A stretch of DNA of 64,000 nt from Bretschneidera sinensis (lineage: Eukaryota; Streptophyta; Magnoliopsida; Brassicales; Akaniaceae). Shown piece by piece: positions 36,901 through 47,954 of this stretch. Where the stretch lies: assembly GCA_023935145.1 (NCBI GenBank), contig CM043697.1, positions 48,837,001-48,901,000 of the forward strand. Direction: 5' to 3'. The stretch's first letter is position 1, and each line of letters begins with the position of its first letter. The position numbers and the translations under genes are program-made. Below the pieces are notes generated by a model that saw nothing but the letters and a program-made list of their open reading frames with translations, had not been told where the DNA came from and ran no database searches.

Positions 36901-37740
36901 TGGTGCTATTGTCTCCTCCTCCTCATTGTTTTCTTGAGGATCAGACTCCAAAATGGCATTTACTTCCTCGAGTAACTTATCTAAGCCCAAGTCCTCTCCA
37001 AAGTGAGCAAAGCATGCCTCTATGGGATCCTCAATGCTTGATTCATTCACAGTATCCTCAAGAATCTCCTCTATCAAGCATACATCTCTCACTTCATCAT
37101 GTTCCAGTGGTTGCCTAGTGATATCAAAAATGTTCAACTCCACTGTCATATTTCCGAAGGAGATCTTCATCACCCTTGTCCTACAGTTGATTAGGGCGTT
37201 AGCCATGGCTAAGAATGGTCGCCCTAGAATCACCGGTATTTGAATCCCTACGTTCTGGACCGGCTCTGTGTCAAGTACAATAAAATCCACTGGGAAATAG
37301 AATTTATACACTTTTATCAAGACATCCTCAACTATCTCCCGTGGTCTTTTCACTGACCTGTCAGCCAATTGAAGCGTTGTGGATGTGGGCTTCAATTCTC
37401 CTAACCCCAACTGCACATAGACTGAGTAGGGTAGAAGATTCACACTCGCCCCTAGATCCAAAAGAGCCCTCTCAATATGGCTGACTCCTATCGTGCAAGA
37501 GATGGTAGGATACCCCGGGTCCTTATACTTGATGGGTAGCTTGCACTGCAGAATTGAGCTGACCTGCTCGATCAAAAATGCCTTCTTTGGGACATTTGTC
37601 CTCCTCTTGATAGTGACAAAGTCCTTTAAAAACTTGGCATATGATGGCACTTGATGGATGGCATCCAAAAATGGGATATTGATTTGGACTTGCTTGAATA
37701 CCTCCAGAATTTCCTCATACTTCCCTCCTTTCTTGGGCGC
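33982..37740 (-). pseudogene. Pol of element E: protease, reverse transcriptase, RNase H, integrase
   Basis: A single frame of about 1250 codons broken only by TGA at 35914-35916, where Arg is usual. Protease: [15 protein letters not shown] near 37440. Reverse transcriptase: the catalytic motif near 36150 reads FMDN, so the second Asp is Asn (36142-36144). RNase [15 protein letters not shown] near 35700. Integrase zinc finger: residues around [10 protein letters not shown] and CVSCERC. Integrase core: both Asp kept, but the third acidic residue of the DD35E triad is Lys (QVK, codon 34582-34584). The changed sites make enzyme activity unlikely. The frame ends at 33982. It joins gag across a TAG at 37741. 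Confidence 0.9.
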
Positions 37741-39442
37741 CTATAGTCTGTCGGGGTAAGGCACTCTAGGTACAAACGACCTAGGAGGGTCTTTCTCAGT
37801 AGGTGTGGCTGTAAATGGCTCAGCATCTCTTTTCACCTTATTGCCACTCTCTTGCCCTTGCTGCATAGCAGGGCTCTCTTCCACTCGATTATCCACTTGT
37901 CTCCCAGACCTCAGTGTGACAATCGACTGTACTTGTTCTTCCCCATGCGTAAGAGTTGATGAACTCCCAACCATAAATTGTCCTTTCAGGTTGGTCACGG
38001 GCTGACTGGGGAACTTCCCCTTCTCTCTCTCACCCAAGTGACTTGCAATTTTCCCTATTTGACTCTCCAGCTTGGCAATTTCTTGGGTGTTTACTACTGT
38101 TGCTCTCCTCACATCACTCATATTTTGGCTAGTCACCTTCATGAACTCCTTAAGGGTGTCCTCTAGCGACTGTGTGCGTGGTAAGCAAGTGAAGGTGCTG
38201 GATAGGCAGAACGACCATGATTAGGAATTTATGGGGCAAATCCGGAAGGATATTGATTTTGAGCATGATGAGGGGCTTCTCCCTGATTCATTGGTTGGTT
38301 CTGCCTCCATGAAAAATTTAGGTGGTTCCGCCACCCTGGATTGTACGTCTCGGAGTACAATCTATTTGACTGCCTTCGAAAGTCATTGAAAGCATTTACT
38401 TGTTCCATAGGATACTCGGCACAAGCCGGCATTGATGGGCAATTCTGTGCTAGATGCATGGGACTAGCACAGATGGAACAGCTTTCAACATTGAATGTGT
38501 TGGCAGCATTGATGGATTGGCTCACAGTGAGAGCGTCAATCTTCTTAGTGAGGGCATCTAACTTTATCCTCAAATCAACGTCCTCTCTAACCTCATAGAT
38601 GCCTCCCCTCTTAGGAGCACGAATGGACTTATCTCGATAACTTGAAAAATCCCACTGCTGTGAGTTGTCGGACAACTTGTCCAACGCCATATATGCTTCG
38701 TCTCCTATCAGACACAAGAATGCCCCCCATTCATAGACTCTATCATGCTACGGTTGGGTTGAGTCAACTCTTGGTAGAAGAATTGAACGAGTCTCAACTT
38801 CTCATATCCATGTGGAGGGCATCTGATCAGTAACTCTTTAAAACACTCCCAGCTCTTAGAGAACTTCTCATCCTTGTCCTGAGTGAAAGAATTAATCTCC
38901 TTTCGGCACTCATTCACTCTAGACATTGGGAAAAACTTATGATAAAATTTGCTAAACAGGTTTTCCCAAGATGTAATAGACCCGAACGTGTTGGAATCCA
39001 ACCATGCCCTAGCTCTATCATGAAGAGAGAAAGGAAAGAGTCGAAGATGGACTGACTCTTCAGAGAAGTTCTAGAATTTAAATGTGGCACAAATGTCTTT
39101 GAACTTCTTCACATGACTATAAGGATTTTCAAGATCTAAGCCATGGAATGAGGGTAAGAGTTGGATAACATGTGGCTTCAAGTCAAAATGTGTGGCATTG
39201 GTTGGTGGCAACACTATGTAAGAGGATGAGTTAGTCGCAAAGGGTGCGAACAAATCCCTAAGAGATGTAGTGGAGTCCACGTTCCAAGCTCTAGGTTGCT
39301 CTACATGTTCAGGATGATTAAAATTCTCTCCTATCTCAACAGTCTCTCTCACAACTAGTGCTCTTCTCTGTCTCCTAAGAGTTCTTTCTAAGTCAGGATC
39401 TAAATGTGTCAAATCTAAGTTCAAGGATCTCCGACCAAGCAC
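37741..39442 (-). pseudogene. Gag of element E, broken
   Basis: Starts at ATG 39442. The N-terminal part has HVIQLLPSFHGLDLENPYSHVKKF, the entry to the Athila-type gag core. The core is at 38708-39001 (SITSWENLFSKFYHKFFP). The zinc knuckle near 38470 is complete: CSICASPMHLAQNC. Breaks: a stop near 39071, a frameshift near 38715, a stop at 38229 with a frameshift just after it, and a TAG at 37741 (Gln usual). Downstream segments carry the usual low-complexity linker to the protease. Confidence 0.85.
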
Positions 39443-39578
39443 ACACCAAAAGAAAACAATGAGATACTAGCCAGCAGAAACAACATAATAAAGCAAACAC
39501 ACAATTCAATTTTTTTTTTTTAACTAACTAGTAGAAAAATAAAATCAATTCAGACAAAAATTTCACAAACCAAACAAC

Positions 39579-39596
39579 TCCCCGGCAACGGCGCCA
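39579..39596 (-). other. Primer binding site of element E (tRNA-Asp type)
   Basis: The minus strand reads TGGCGCCGTTGCCGGGGA, six bases inside the LTR. This sequence is common in Athila-type elements and matches the 3' end of tRNA-Asp by general knowledge. Confidence 0.85.
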
Positions 39597-39602
39597 AAAA
39601 CT

Positions 39603-40777
39603 TGTTGTGAGTTTTAAATTACTCACATGCGCACGAGTCGTTTGCAATATAGTATTGTGCAAGTGCGAGGTCGAATCCATAGGGAATTGCGTTGTGAAAA
39701 TATATTTTTAATCTAAACTAACTTTATCTTAACCTAGTTCCGAATTTTGAATGATATTTCAAAATAAATTAAAACTAAACTAAGTTGATTTTAAAACTAA
39801 TAATAAAAAGCACTAAGGTTTCCGAATCCGCCCCACTGAAGTTAAGCATATATGTTCTAAAAATATAGTCTATCAAAACATTCCATGAATCCAACTATAA
39901 GACAAAAAACAAAGAATATCCCAACTAAACCAAAAGCATCCAATGTATCCACTCTCAATAAATCACAAAGGAAATCGAATTTAATCGAAAAGCATTCAAT
40001 ATATCCATCAGATGAAACACAAAGAATATCCAACAGACAATTTAAACTCAATCAATTATAAGATTAACTCAAATAATTGACAGAACATTTTATACTAAAA
40101 ATTGTCAGATTTGTACAAGCAAATCTGAACTACTACGCTAAACAACGACGGGGCTTCATCTTCAACCTTAGATGAAGAGTCTAGCCACTCATAACTATAA
40201 AACTATAATAAAAAGTGCTAAACATTTAAACTAAAACAATCGAGTATAAAGAAATAAATAAACAACTTTACATGAGAGAAATTCCACTCGCTGATGGGCG
40301 GCGCTTCCCCTCGTGGTAGCAATGCCTTTGGGATCCACCAGAATGCTAGCGAACGTCCACCAGTAAACACCAAAGTGGCTCAGGAATTGTACACTGAATG
40401 ATGAAGCCAGATGGTGTTTATATAGGGGGAGACCCGGAGTATAATGAGTTGCAAAATCGATGTGGGATACTGCCCGTGTGCACTCGATCGCAGTGTGGTG
40501 CGATCAATCGCGTGTTTGGTGCGCTCGATCGCGCTGGTGCGATGCACTGCAAACATTTCGATGTGGGATTGATGACCATGCGCTGGATCGCAGAATAGTG
40601 CGATCGTTCGCAATTTCTCCTGAAGCTTCACATCTCCTTAAATGCTTTATTTTCTCCACAAACCTGTAAAAATACACAAAACACAAAAAAAACATAAAAT
40701 AAAGTGAAATACTACTAACTAAGAGCATAACAAATATAAGTTAAGGGTCTTAAATATGCATTATTTAAAACTCATCA
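39603..40777 (-). repeat. 5' LTR of element E (1175 bp)
   Basis: Begins TGTTGTGAG at 39603 and ends CTCATCA. TATA box 40417-40424; palindromic motifs about 40475-40615. Largely similar to the 3' LTR, with small differences in the motif cluster. Confidence 0.9.
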
Positions 40778-40782
40778 CAAGC

Positions 40783-41151
40783 TTCTGGGCACCATGGTGC
40801 TGGATGAGGAGCATTGCGGTGCTGGCTGTTTGTTCACAACGAGGGAGTTTCTGTGCACCACGGTACTGACTGAGGAGCACCGCAGTGCTGGCTGTTTGCA
40901 GATTTTTTTCATGCTTTGCCTCTCCGCAGCCACTCCTATGCTTCGTCATGCATAGAACATTGGTTCTTTTAAACAACGGTCGCTTCTTCTTCTCTTTGGA
41001 CTCAAAATACTTGAAAATTTACTAGAATAAGTTAGTGGTCCAATAATATTACTTAAGAGTTATCAACACATAAAAGTGCAATAAAGACAGAGAAGAATCA
41101 TAAAATGCTAACAATTAAACATCGTTGAGATGCATTTTATGGCTCTTATCA
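40783..41151 (-). repeat. Solo LTR S3, right part
   Basis: Continues S3 after E, with more GCACC(G/A)CGGTGCT-type motifs (about 40790-40900), and ends GGCTCTTATCA followed by ATTCT. Confidence 0.9.
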
Positions 41152-41156
41152 ATTCT

Positions 41157-41339
41157 CAAATCCAAAAGATTGCTCAATATAAACCTCTTCCTCTATAAAG
41201 CCATTTAAAAAAGCACTTTTTAAATCCATTTGAAATAACTTAAACTTATTAAAGCATGCAAAGGCTAATAACATTCGAATAGCTGCTAGTCTAGCTACGG
41301 GAGCATAAGTCTCATCAAAGTCTATTCCTTCTTCTTGTA
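41157..41339 (-). pseudogene. Copia reverse transcriptase, upstream part of unit 3 (element B)
   Basis: Resumes the reverse transcriptase of 29313-30483. Ends at the unit junction GTTCATA (41340). Confidence 0.8.
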
Positions 41340-41784
41340 GTTCATACCAGTCGACTGGGTAGTTAACAGATTTTCAAAAATTGGTTCCAAACAAGGTTTT
41401 TGATTACCAGAAGACTGGTACAGCCTTACCAGTCGACTGGAAGACTGGGCAGAGACTTACCAGTTGACTGGTGTAGACTTACCAATCAACTGAACCCTTA
41501 ATAAAATTTCCAGTCTTGAGTCTTAGCATGAAATTTGTTTATCTATGCCATCTTGAGAGACGGAGTAATTAAATAAGGTTTAATACTCTTTCACTAGATG
41601 TCAAATATGCAAAATGATGAATGATGAAACAATCAAAGATAAAGTTTATCATAATATAACAATCCCATTGACAATCTTATTTTGCAAAAACTTGCTTCAC
41701 TTAGAGGTTTTGCAAGAATGTCAACTATTTGATCTTCTGAAGGTATGAATTCTAGTCTTATATTACCTTTTTGAGCATGATCTA
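41340..41784 (-). pseudogene. Truncated fourth unit of B: spacer and RNase H C-terminus
   Basis: Spacer with CCAGTCGACTGG-type motifs (perfect one near 41430) followed by the last residues of the copia pol. It stops at 41784, where the LTR of F begins. The matching reverse transcriptase would lie right of F. Confidence 0.8.
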
Positions 41785-43253
41785 TGATTATACCCAAAAC
41801 ATAACGCGGTAGTTGTAGTATAGTTTTGAGGTGTCGATTCCACAGGGAAATAAGTTAATTACAAAAGAAGGTGTAAACTTGAACACAAACGATGAAAGAT
41901 TGATTGAAAGAATCTGAATTGTTGATTTTTTGAAAATTGTGTGAATGATTGAATAATATAATAAAGAAACGACAAGGTTCCGAAAATCCTCCCTAGGTTT
42001 GCTGCTCTAATCCTAACTTGATTCAGTTGTTTTTATCCCGATTGCAAGTTTCACATCCCAAGCAGGCAATCGGCAAATATTCAATTAAAGTGCATTTATA
42101 AACCCCTAATGTAATTACTATAAATTATTCTTTATTTCAAGCTCACATGACCTAACTTATAAATTATCAAAAGACGACGATATATCTAAATGACCATACC
42201 GTAGCAATGGACAAATCTATAAAATAGATCTACCGGACTCAATCACACCCAAACAAATACACATAAGAAGAGCATGACTAGACTTATATGGAAAAGAAGC
42301 ATGCAATCACCGGACTAATAAAAATATACTAATTAAAGAATAAAATATAACAATATTTAATGAAAATAATACCAAACTACAACTGAATCAAATAAAGGAC
42401 AATAAGAACAACTACACCTAGGGATTCATCCCTTCGTCTTGCTTGGAGACTAGCCAGCCATGGGGCTCATGCTTCCATGAGTTGCCTCTGGCCTCTCAAC
42501 GATCATCCTCAGCTTGCCCTCCAAATTTATACTTTCGGATTCCTCCTAAAGACCCTCTGGATTGCTCCTAAATGCCCTTTGGAGTCACTCTATGATGATT
42601 TCAGATGAGCTCCGATTGATTGCTCAAAGCTAAAGTGGAGTGGGTCTTATATAGGCAAATACCAAAAGTACAATATGTTTCCCATCAGATGTGGGATGTG
42701 GGATATAGAAATGTGTTTTCCAACCATGTGGGATGTGGGATTTAAGCCCAAAATCATGCTGAAATCCCGCACAGCCCGACCTTTGTCTACTAAAACTGCC
42801 ATAACTTTCTCTAAAAAAATCATTTTGACGAACCGTAAAATTTTTAAGAAAATAGACTTCCGGATCTTTCTAAGCATATATGGATCATCTCCTGGTTCTT
42901 CTTGTATCAATACAGTTTAATTTTCAAAGATGATTGATCTGTATGGGCAATTCTCGCAATTTAGTGAAACTCTTTTCCAATGCGGGCAGCAGCTGTTGCT
43001 CTTTTAAGCCCTCTATCTTGTCCTTCCGGAAGTATTCCTTCACTCCAGTATGCCTCGAGTCTTTGTGCTTCAAGCAATGATAACTTTTCCTCCTCTTTTG
43101 AGCTTAAAGTACCTGAAAATGCACCGAAGTAGATCAATGATCCAAGAATAATACTTTAGAGTTGTTAACCTATAAAAGTGCAATTAAAACCTAGATCAAC
43201 CCTAAAATGCTAACAATTAAGTACTGATAAGATACATTTTATGACTCTCATCA
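41785..43253 (-). repeat. 3' LTR of element F (1469 bp)
   Basis: Begins TGATTATACCC and ends GACTCTCATCA. The inner two thirds resemble the LTRs of G and S2. A TATA-like box lies near 42647-42654 on the minus strand. Upstream of it is a different repeat, copies of ATGTGGGATGTGGGAT at about 42684-42745, instead of a palindrome array. Confidence 0.85.
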
Positions 43254-43268
43254 CAACCCCCAACTAGC
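43254..43268 (-). other. Polypurine tract of element F
   Basis: The minus strand reads GCTAGTTGGGGGTTG immediately before the LTR. Confidence 0.85.
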
Positions 43269-44191
43269 TTATTGCTAGTCCCTAGCAATTCAAGCGAAAA
43301 TAAGAGACGAATTCTATGATAGGAGTTAAAACAAAGTAAAGCAATTCTAGCGTTGAACCAAGAGTAATTCACTTTTTGTCTAAAAAATTGCACATAACAT
43401 ACGGCACATAGAATCATTAAATTTCACCTAAGTCCAAAATTAATCCAAACATCAATCTTAAAATCGTTATTGACTCTTAACATCCATCTTACCACAAACC
43501 ATTAATCCAAACACCCGGATGATTTTATGCATAAGATTCATGAATACAAGTCTTGGCCTCTAAAAACATAATAAATTGCATAATATCAATCACAAAAACA
43601 AGCTACATATGCTTACATTTCAAACCACTGTCCACTATTGTAGAAAAAATCACACTACATTGGATCAATAGGTTTTTACTAAGCTTGTAACGTTAGGCTA
43701 AGGTAAAGATTAAGAAGGAACGGGAAGGATTCAACAAGTAAAAGAACTTAATCTCTTAGTTTTGAACACAACTCTTTAAGTACTGGATAACCTTACTTTA
43801 ACACCCAACTCTTTCAACCATTTTTATAAGATCATATCTCTTAATAGATCAACACTTTTTTTTTTCTTTTCATTTCTTCTTTCTTTGCCATAATTCACTT
43901 TTTTTTTTCTTTCTTTTGTATTTTGGCATAAGACTATTCACCTCATTTTTCATTTTTTTTTCCACAACCCCCAACTTATCTCCTTTAATGTACTTGGGTT
44001 GTGGTAGTGATATTTTTCATATTTCCCTCCCTACTTCTTTTAAGTGCTTCTCAACAAATGTGTATAGCTAAGTTCTTTTAAGAGAAAGGTAAGGATAAAA
44101 TATTCTCTCTAGGCTCATAAGGGTGAGTAAATGGGCTATTGAAAGAAACAAGGCTCAAATTCTTTTTCAAGAAAATGCTCAAATAGGTGAC
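43269..44191 (-). other. 3' non-coding region of F, left part
   Basis: Homologous to 46228-47140 of G. No gene. It ends at the insertion site of G, GTGAC (44187-44191). Poly-T and CT-rich tracts near 43855-43960 are low-complexity. Confidence 0.7.
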
Positions 44192-45137
44192 TGATTACGC
44201 CCAAAACATAAAGCGGTTATTGTAGTATAGTTTTGGGGTGTCGATTCCACAGGGAAACAAGTTAATTATGAAAGAAGTTATAAACTTTAACACTAACGAC
44301 AATGATTAGGTGAGAGAATATGAGTTTTGATAATGCAATATTGTGTAAAAGAGTTGTGCGAATATAACGAAGAATATAAATAAGAAATAACAAGGTTCCG
44401 GGAATCCTCCTTAGGTTCGTTCCCTATTTCCACTCTTGATTCAAATTTTTATCTCGATTGCAAGTTTCACATCCTAAACAGGCTATCGGAAATTATTCAA
44501 TCAAGCACATTTATATCTCTAATATAATTGCTACAAATTACTCTTGATTTCAATTCAAGCACACATGATTTATCTTATAGATTAGCAAGAAACGACAATA
44601 TATTGCAATAATGATATCACAGTAATGGCCGATCTATAAGATAAATATACTGAAATCAATTACATCCAAACAACTTGACATAAGAAAAGCTTGACTAGAC
44701 TTATGTGGAGTAGAAGGATGCAATCACCGGATTGAAAGAAACTAAAAGAAGAAGAATATAGAATACAGCTATCACATGAACTCAAATCCTTCTTAATTAA
44801 TCAAAGAGTAAATCATAGACAATGTTTTAACAAAAAGTCCATACAAATGAATCAAGAACAGGAAATAAGGAACAATAAAACCCTAAGGATTCATCCCTTT
44901 CCCTTGTTTGATGATTAGTTAGCCATGAAACTCAAGGTGGAAAAACAATATAGATGTTCTCCCCTAGATTTCTTGGCCATGGAGCTCAAGGTGAAAGAAC
45001 AATGTGGATGTTCTCTCCTTGATTTCCAACTCACGAAAACTTAAACAAAATGCTAAAAACTTCTCTAATTTGTATCTATCAAAAACTGTCTTTGTTTTTC
45101 TCCCCCAGCTCTCCCCGGGCTGCAAACCTTAAGCATA

Positions 45138-45146
45138 TATTTATAG
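45138..45146 (-). promoter_or_regulatory. LTR TATA box (element G)
   Basis: The minus strand reads TATAAATAT. The other LTR has the same at 56910-56917. Downstream of the GC-rich palindromic repeat block. Confidence 0.55.
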
Positions 45147-45239
45147 CCCACGAGGGAGAGCTGTCTTTGCACAGCCTTAATTTGATTCTGAATTGGAGTC
45201 CATGTGCGCACTGCTGGAAAGTGAAAGCTGGAACGTGAA

Positions 45240-45610
45240 GGTGGTCCAGCAGCATGTGCGCGCTGCTGGCTTTGTCTGAGCGTGCGCCTGGGCGCTGGAA
45301 AGTGAAGGCTGGAACGTGAAGGTGGGTCCAGCAGCATGTGCGCATGTCCAAGTGTGCGCCTGGGTGCTAGAAAGTAAAGGTGCAGTTGGCGAGGGGCACG
45401 GCACTGATGGCTGAGGGGCGCAGCGCTGGTTCATGGGCGCCTAGGCGCTCACTCTTGTTTGCCTGGGCGCTGGGGCGCTGGTTCATGGGCGCCTAGGCGC
45501 TGGTTCTTGTTTTCCTGGGCGCTGGGGTGCTGGTTCATGGGCATCTAGGCGCTGGTTCTTGTTTTCCTGCGCGCTGGGGCGCTGGACAGTGAGAGGTGAG
45601 GCGCTGGGCA
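45240..45610 (-). repeat. GC-rich palindromic minisatellite in the 3' LTR of G
   Basis: Imperfect tandem units built from GGGCGCTGG, GCGCCTGGGCGC and GCGCCTAGGCGC (perfect palindrome at 45437-45448), with TTCTTGTTTTCCT linkers. One or more units more than in the 5' LTR (about 57000-57350). Confidence 0.85.
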
Positions 45611-46212
45611 TTGTTCTAGAGGCCCTGAACTGTTTCCGCTAAAACTGCCATAACTTTCACTAAAAAAATCATTTTTCCGAACCGTAAAATTTTCCAGAAA
45701 ATAGACTTCCGGATCTTTCTAAGCATATATAGCTCATCTCCTGGTTCTTCCTACATCAATACAGTTTAATCTGAAAAGTGGATTGATCTGTACGGGAAAT
45801 TCTGGCAATTTAGTGAAACACCTTCAGCTTGTATGCAGAAGTGCACACACTAGTGTGCCTACCCTTAACTTGTTCCAAAGTGATGCACACACTTGTGTGC
45901 AGTCTTTCAACTCAATGTACTTTATTTCTCCAATCTTGGTTTAGACTTTTAATTATCTTTAAATCATTTTTGGAAATGTCTAAACCTTGGACAAAAACGA
46001 GCACCGACACCCAAGATCTTTTGGTGCTTTAAACATGGATCGCTTTATCATCTCTTTTGTACTCAACGCACCTGAAAATGCATCGAATTAAGTCAATGAT
46101 TTATGAATAACACTTTAGAGTTATCAACATTTAAAAGTGCGATTACGACCGAGATTAACCCTAAAGTGTTAACAATTAAGTATTGTTTAGATGCATTTTA
46201 TGACTCTTATCA

Positions 46213-46227
46213 CAACCCTCAACTAGC
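46213..46227 (-). other. Polypurine tract of element G
   Basis: The minus strand reads GCTAGTTGAGGGTTG before the LTR. Confidence 0.85.
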
Positions 46228-47954
46228 TTATTGCTAGTCCCTAGCAATTCAAGCGAAAGACATGAAATGAGTTCTTTATTTAGAAATTAATGCGCAATAC
46301 AACAATTCTAGTGTTAACCAAGAGTGATTCAAAAATCTTTGTCTAAAAAATCATGCGTAACATATAGCATATAGAATCATTAAATTTCACTCAAATCCAA
46401 AAATAATTCAAACATCAATCTTAAAATCGTTATTGACTCTTAACATCCATCTTACCACAATCCAATAATCTGAACATCCGGATGATGATTTTATGCACAA
46501 TATTCATGAATACAAGTCTTGGCCTCTAAAAAAAAAAAAAAAATCGCGTGACATCAATCACAAAAACAAGCTCCATAAGCTTACATTTCAAACCACTCTC
46601 CACTATTGTAGAAAAATCACATTACATTGGATCAATAGGTCTTTAATAAGCTTGTAACGTTCGGTTAAGGTAAAGGCTAAGAAAGAATGGGAAGAATTCA
46701 CAAGTAAAAGAACTTAATCTCTTAGTTTTGAACATAGCTCTTTAAGCACTGGATAACCTTACTTCAATACTCAACTCTTCCAACCATTTTTATTTTATTT
46801 ATTTTTTTTAGGATTGTTTTCTCAACAAATCACCATTTTTTTTTTTTTTTGTATTTTGGCATAAAAGACCATTCACCTCCTTTTTCATTTCTTTCTTTTC
46901 CACAACCCCCAACTTATCTCCTTTAATATACTTGGGTTGTGGTAGTGATATTTTTTTCATATTTCCACCCTTACTCATTTTAAGTGCTTCTCACAACATG
47001 TGTATAGTTAAATTCTTTTTAAGAGAGAGGTAAGGATAAAATATTCTCTTTAGGCCTATAAGGGTAAGTGAATGGGTTTTTGAAAGAAACCAGGCTCAAC
47101 TTCGTTTTCAAGAAAAAGGCTCAAATAGGTGACTAGTGATATATATCGCAAGGATAGGTTTGAAAGGCTCAAATGGTTCAAAAATGGCCTATATCATATC
47201 CTAAGTAATGTGCATTCTAGGAATTCGCCTCAAGTGGTTATCAAGTAAGTTCTAGAGCTTGCCGAGACCGCAAAAATATTCACAAAATAATCACACATAA
47301 AACTTTTCTAAATGCTTATGATTAATCATACAATCTTACCACAGGCTAGAGTCTCTAACCAAATCAAGATTGATACTTAAATTAATTTCAAACCGAAGCA
47401 AGATTTAATTTCTTCTAAGTGCTATATACTATCTCAATTAAGGTCATATCATTGACATGTGAATAACTCCAAGGCTAACACAAAGCATGCTAAAAACAAA
47501 TCTTTTTTTATTTTATTTTTTATTTTATTTTTTATTTTTTATTATCCTAACAAACAAAACGTAGGAAAGTGACACCAAGCAGTTCAATGGAAAAAGGAAA
47601 GAAATGTGTTTCCTCCACCCCCAACCTAAACATTGCATTGACCTCAATGTGAAAGAAAAAGGAAAAGAAACTCCCTTTGTTAGCCAAAAGTGCACAGAAG
47701 CTGAAAATTGCACACCACCATTTGAACTGCATACCATTCTTCTCGCTGAAATTTTTGATCTACAATATAGAACAGAACAAGCAAAAAGGAAGCAACTGCG
47801 GTGTAACATCAAGATTCCCACCGTATGTTAGGTTAGCACACGAAATGGAAATAACTAACAACTAAGATAAAAGACGAAAAATAAATAAAATAAAAACACA
47901 AAAAATGTTAGTACAATAAATAAAATAAAAGTAGACAAACAAGAGATATCCCTA
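46228..47954 (-). other. 3' non-coding region of element G
   Basis: About 1.7 kb after ORF2 with no credible gene. Low-complexity T-rich tracts (46790-46860, 47500-47545). The 47525-47821 and similar ORFs carry no recognisable motif. Confidence 0.7.

Larger units (their letters stand above)
31417..40777 (-). mobile_element. Element E: complete Athila-type gypsy retrotransposon inserted in S3
   Basis: LTRs 31417-32573 and 39603-40777, perfect target duplication CAAGC (31412-31416, 40778-40782), primer site and polypurine tract all present, with gag and pol on the minus strand. There is no ORF2. Pol is nearly one open frame but has a stop and two catalytic-site changes, so the copy is inactive. 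Confidence 0.95.
3244..41784 (-). mobile_element. Element B: SIRE-type copia retrotransposon, host of several nested insertions
   Basis: The minus-strand order is pol (reverse transcriptase and RNase H, partly tandemly duplicated), a spacer with CCAGTCGACTGG motifs, ORF2, a polypurine tract and the 3' LTR. A pol followed by an extra ORF before the 3' LTR is the known layout of the SIRE (Maximus) lineage. B is interrupted by C (6421-24304), S2, S3 with E, and finally F at 41785. Its gag, integrase and 5' LTR are not in the window. It is the oldest layer of the nest, since everything else inserts into it. Confidence 0.75.
24558..41784 (-). repeat. Tandem duplication in B: three 1.6-kb RT-RNase H-spacer units and a truncated fourth
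   Basis: The units begin at the same short word GTTCATA at 24558, 26145, 29059 and 41340. Once later insertions are taken out, units 1-3 are close to 1.6 kb each. Each runs from the spacer with CCAGTCGACTGG-like motifs, through the end of pol, RNase H and the reverse transcriptase, to the same break point. GTTCATA occurs both in the spacer and in the reverse transcriptase, so the duplication probably arose at this microhomology. Unit 4 is cut by element F at 41785. Confidence 0.85.
44192..46212 (-). repeat. 3' LTR of element G (2021 bp)
   Basis: Starts TGATTACGCCC and ends GACTCTTATCA. TATA box at 45138-45146 on the minus strand; GC-rich repeats with GCGCCTAGGCGC palindromes at about 45240-45610. 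The ORFs at 45065-45434 come from these repeats and are not credited. Confidence 0.95.

Noticed and set aside
35899..37243. Plus-strand ORFs opposite pol of E, and similar ones opposite pol of G and F
   Set aside because: Shadows of the conserved minus-strand pol frame; they recur opposite the same pol domains in each element.
39579..39596. A possible tRNA gene at the primer sites
   Set aside because: Only 12-18 bases complementary to tRNA 3' ends are present, with no cloverleaf; they are primer binding sites.
45065..45434. ORFs of 85-100 residues inside the G LTR, repeated at 56837-57139
   Set aside because: They lie in U3 repeats on either side of the TATA box and change with repeat number. 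Not conserved as protein.
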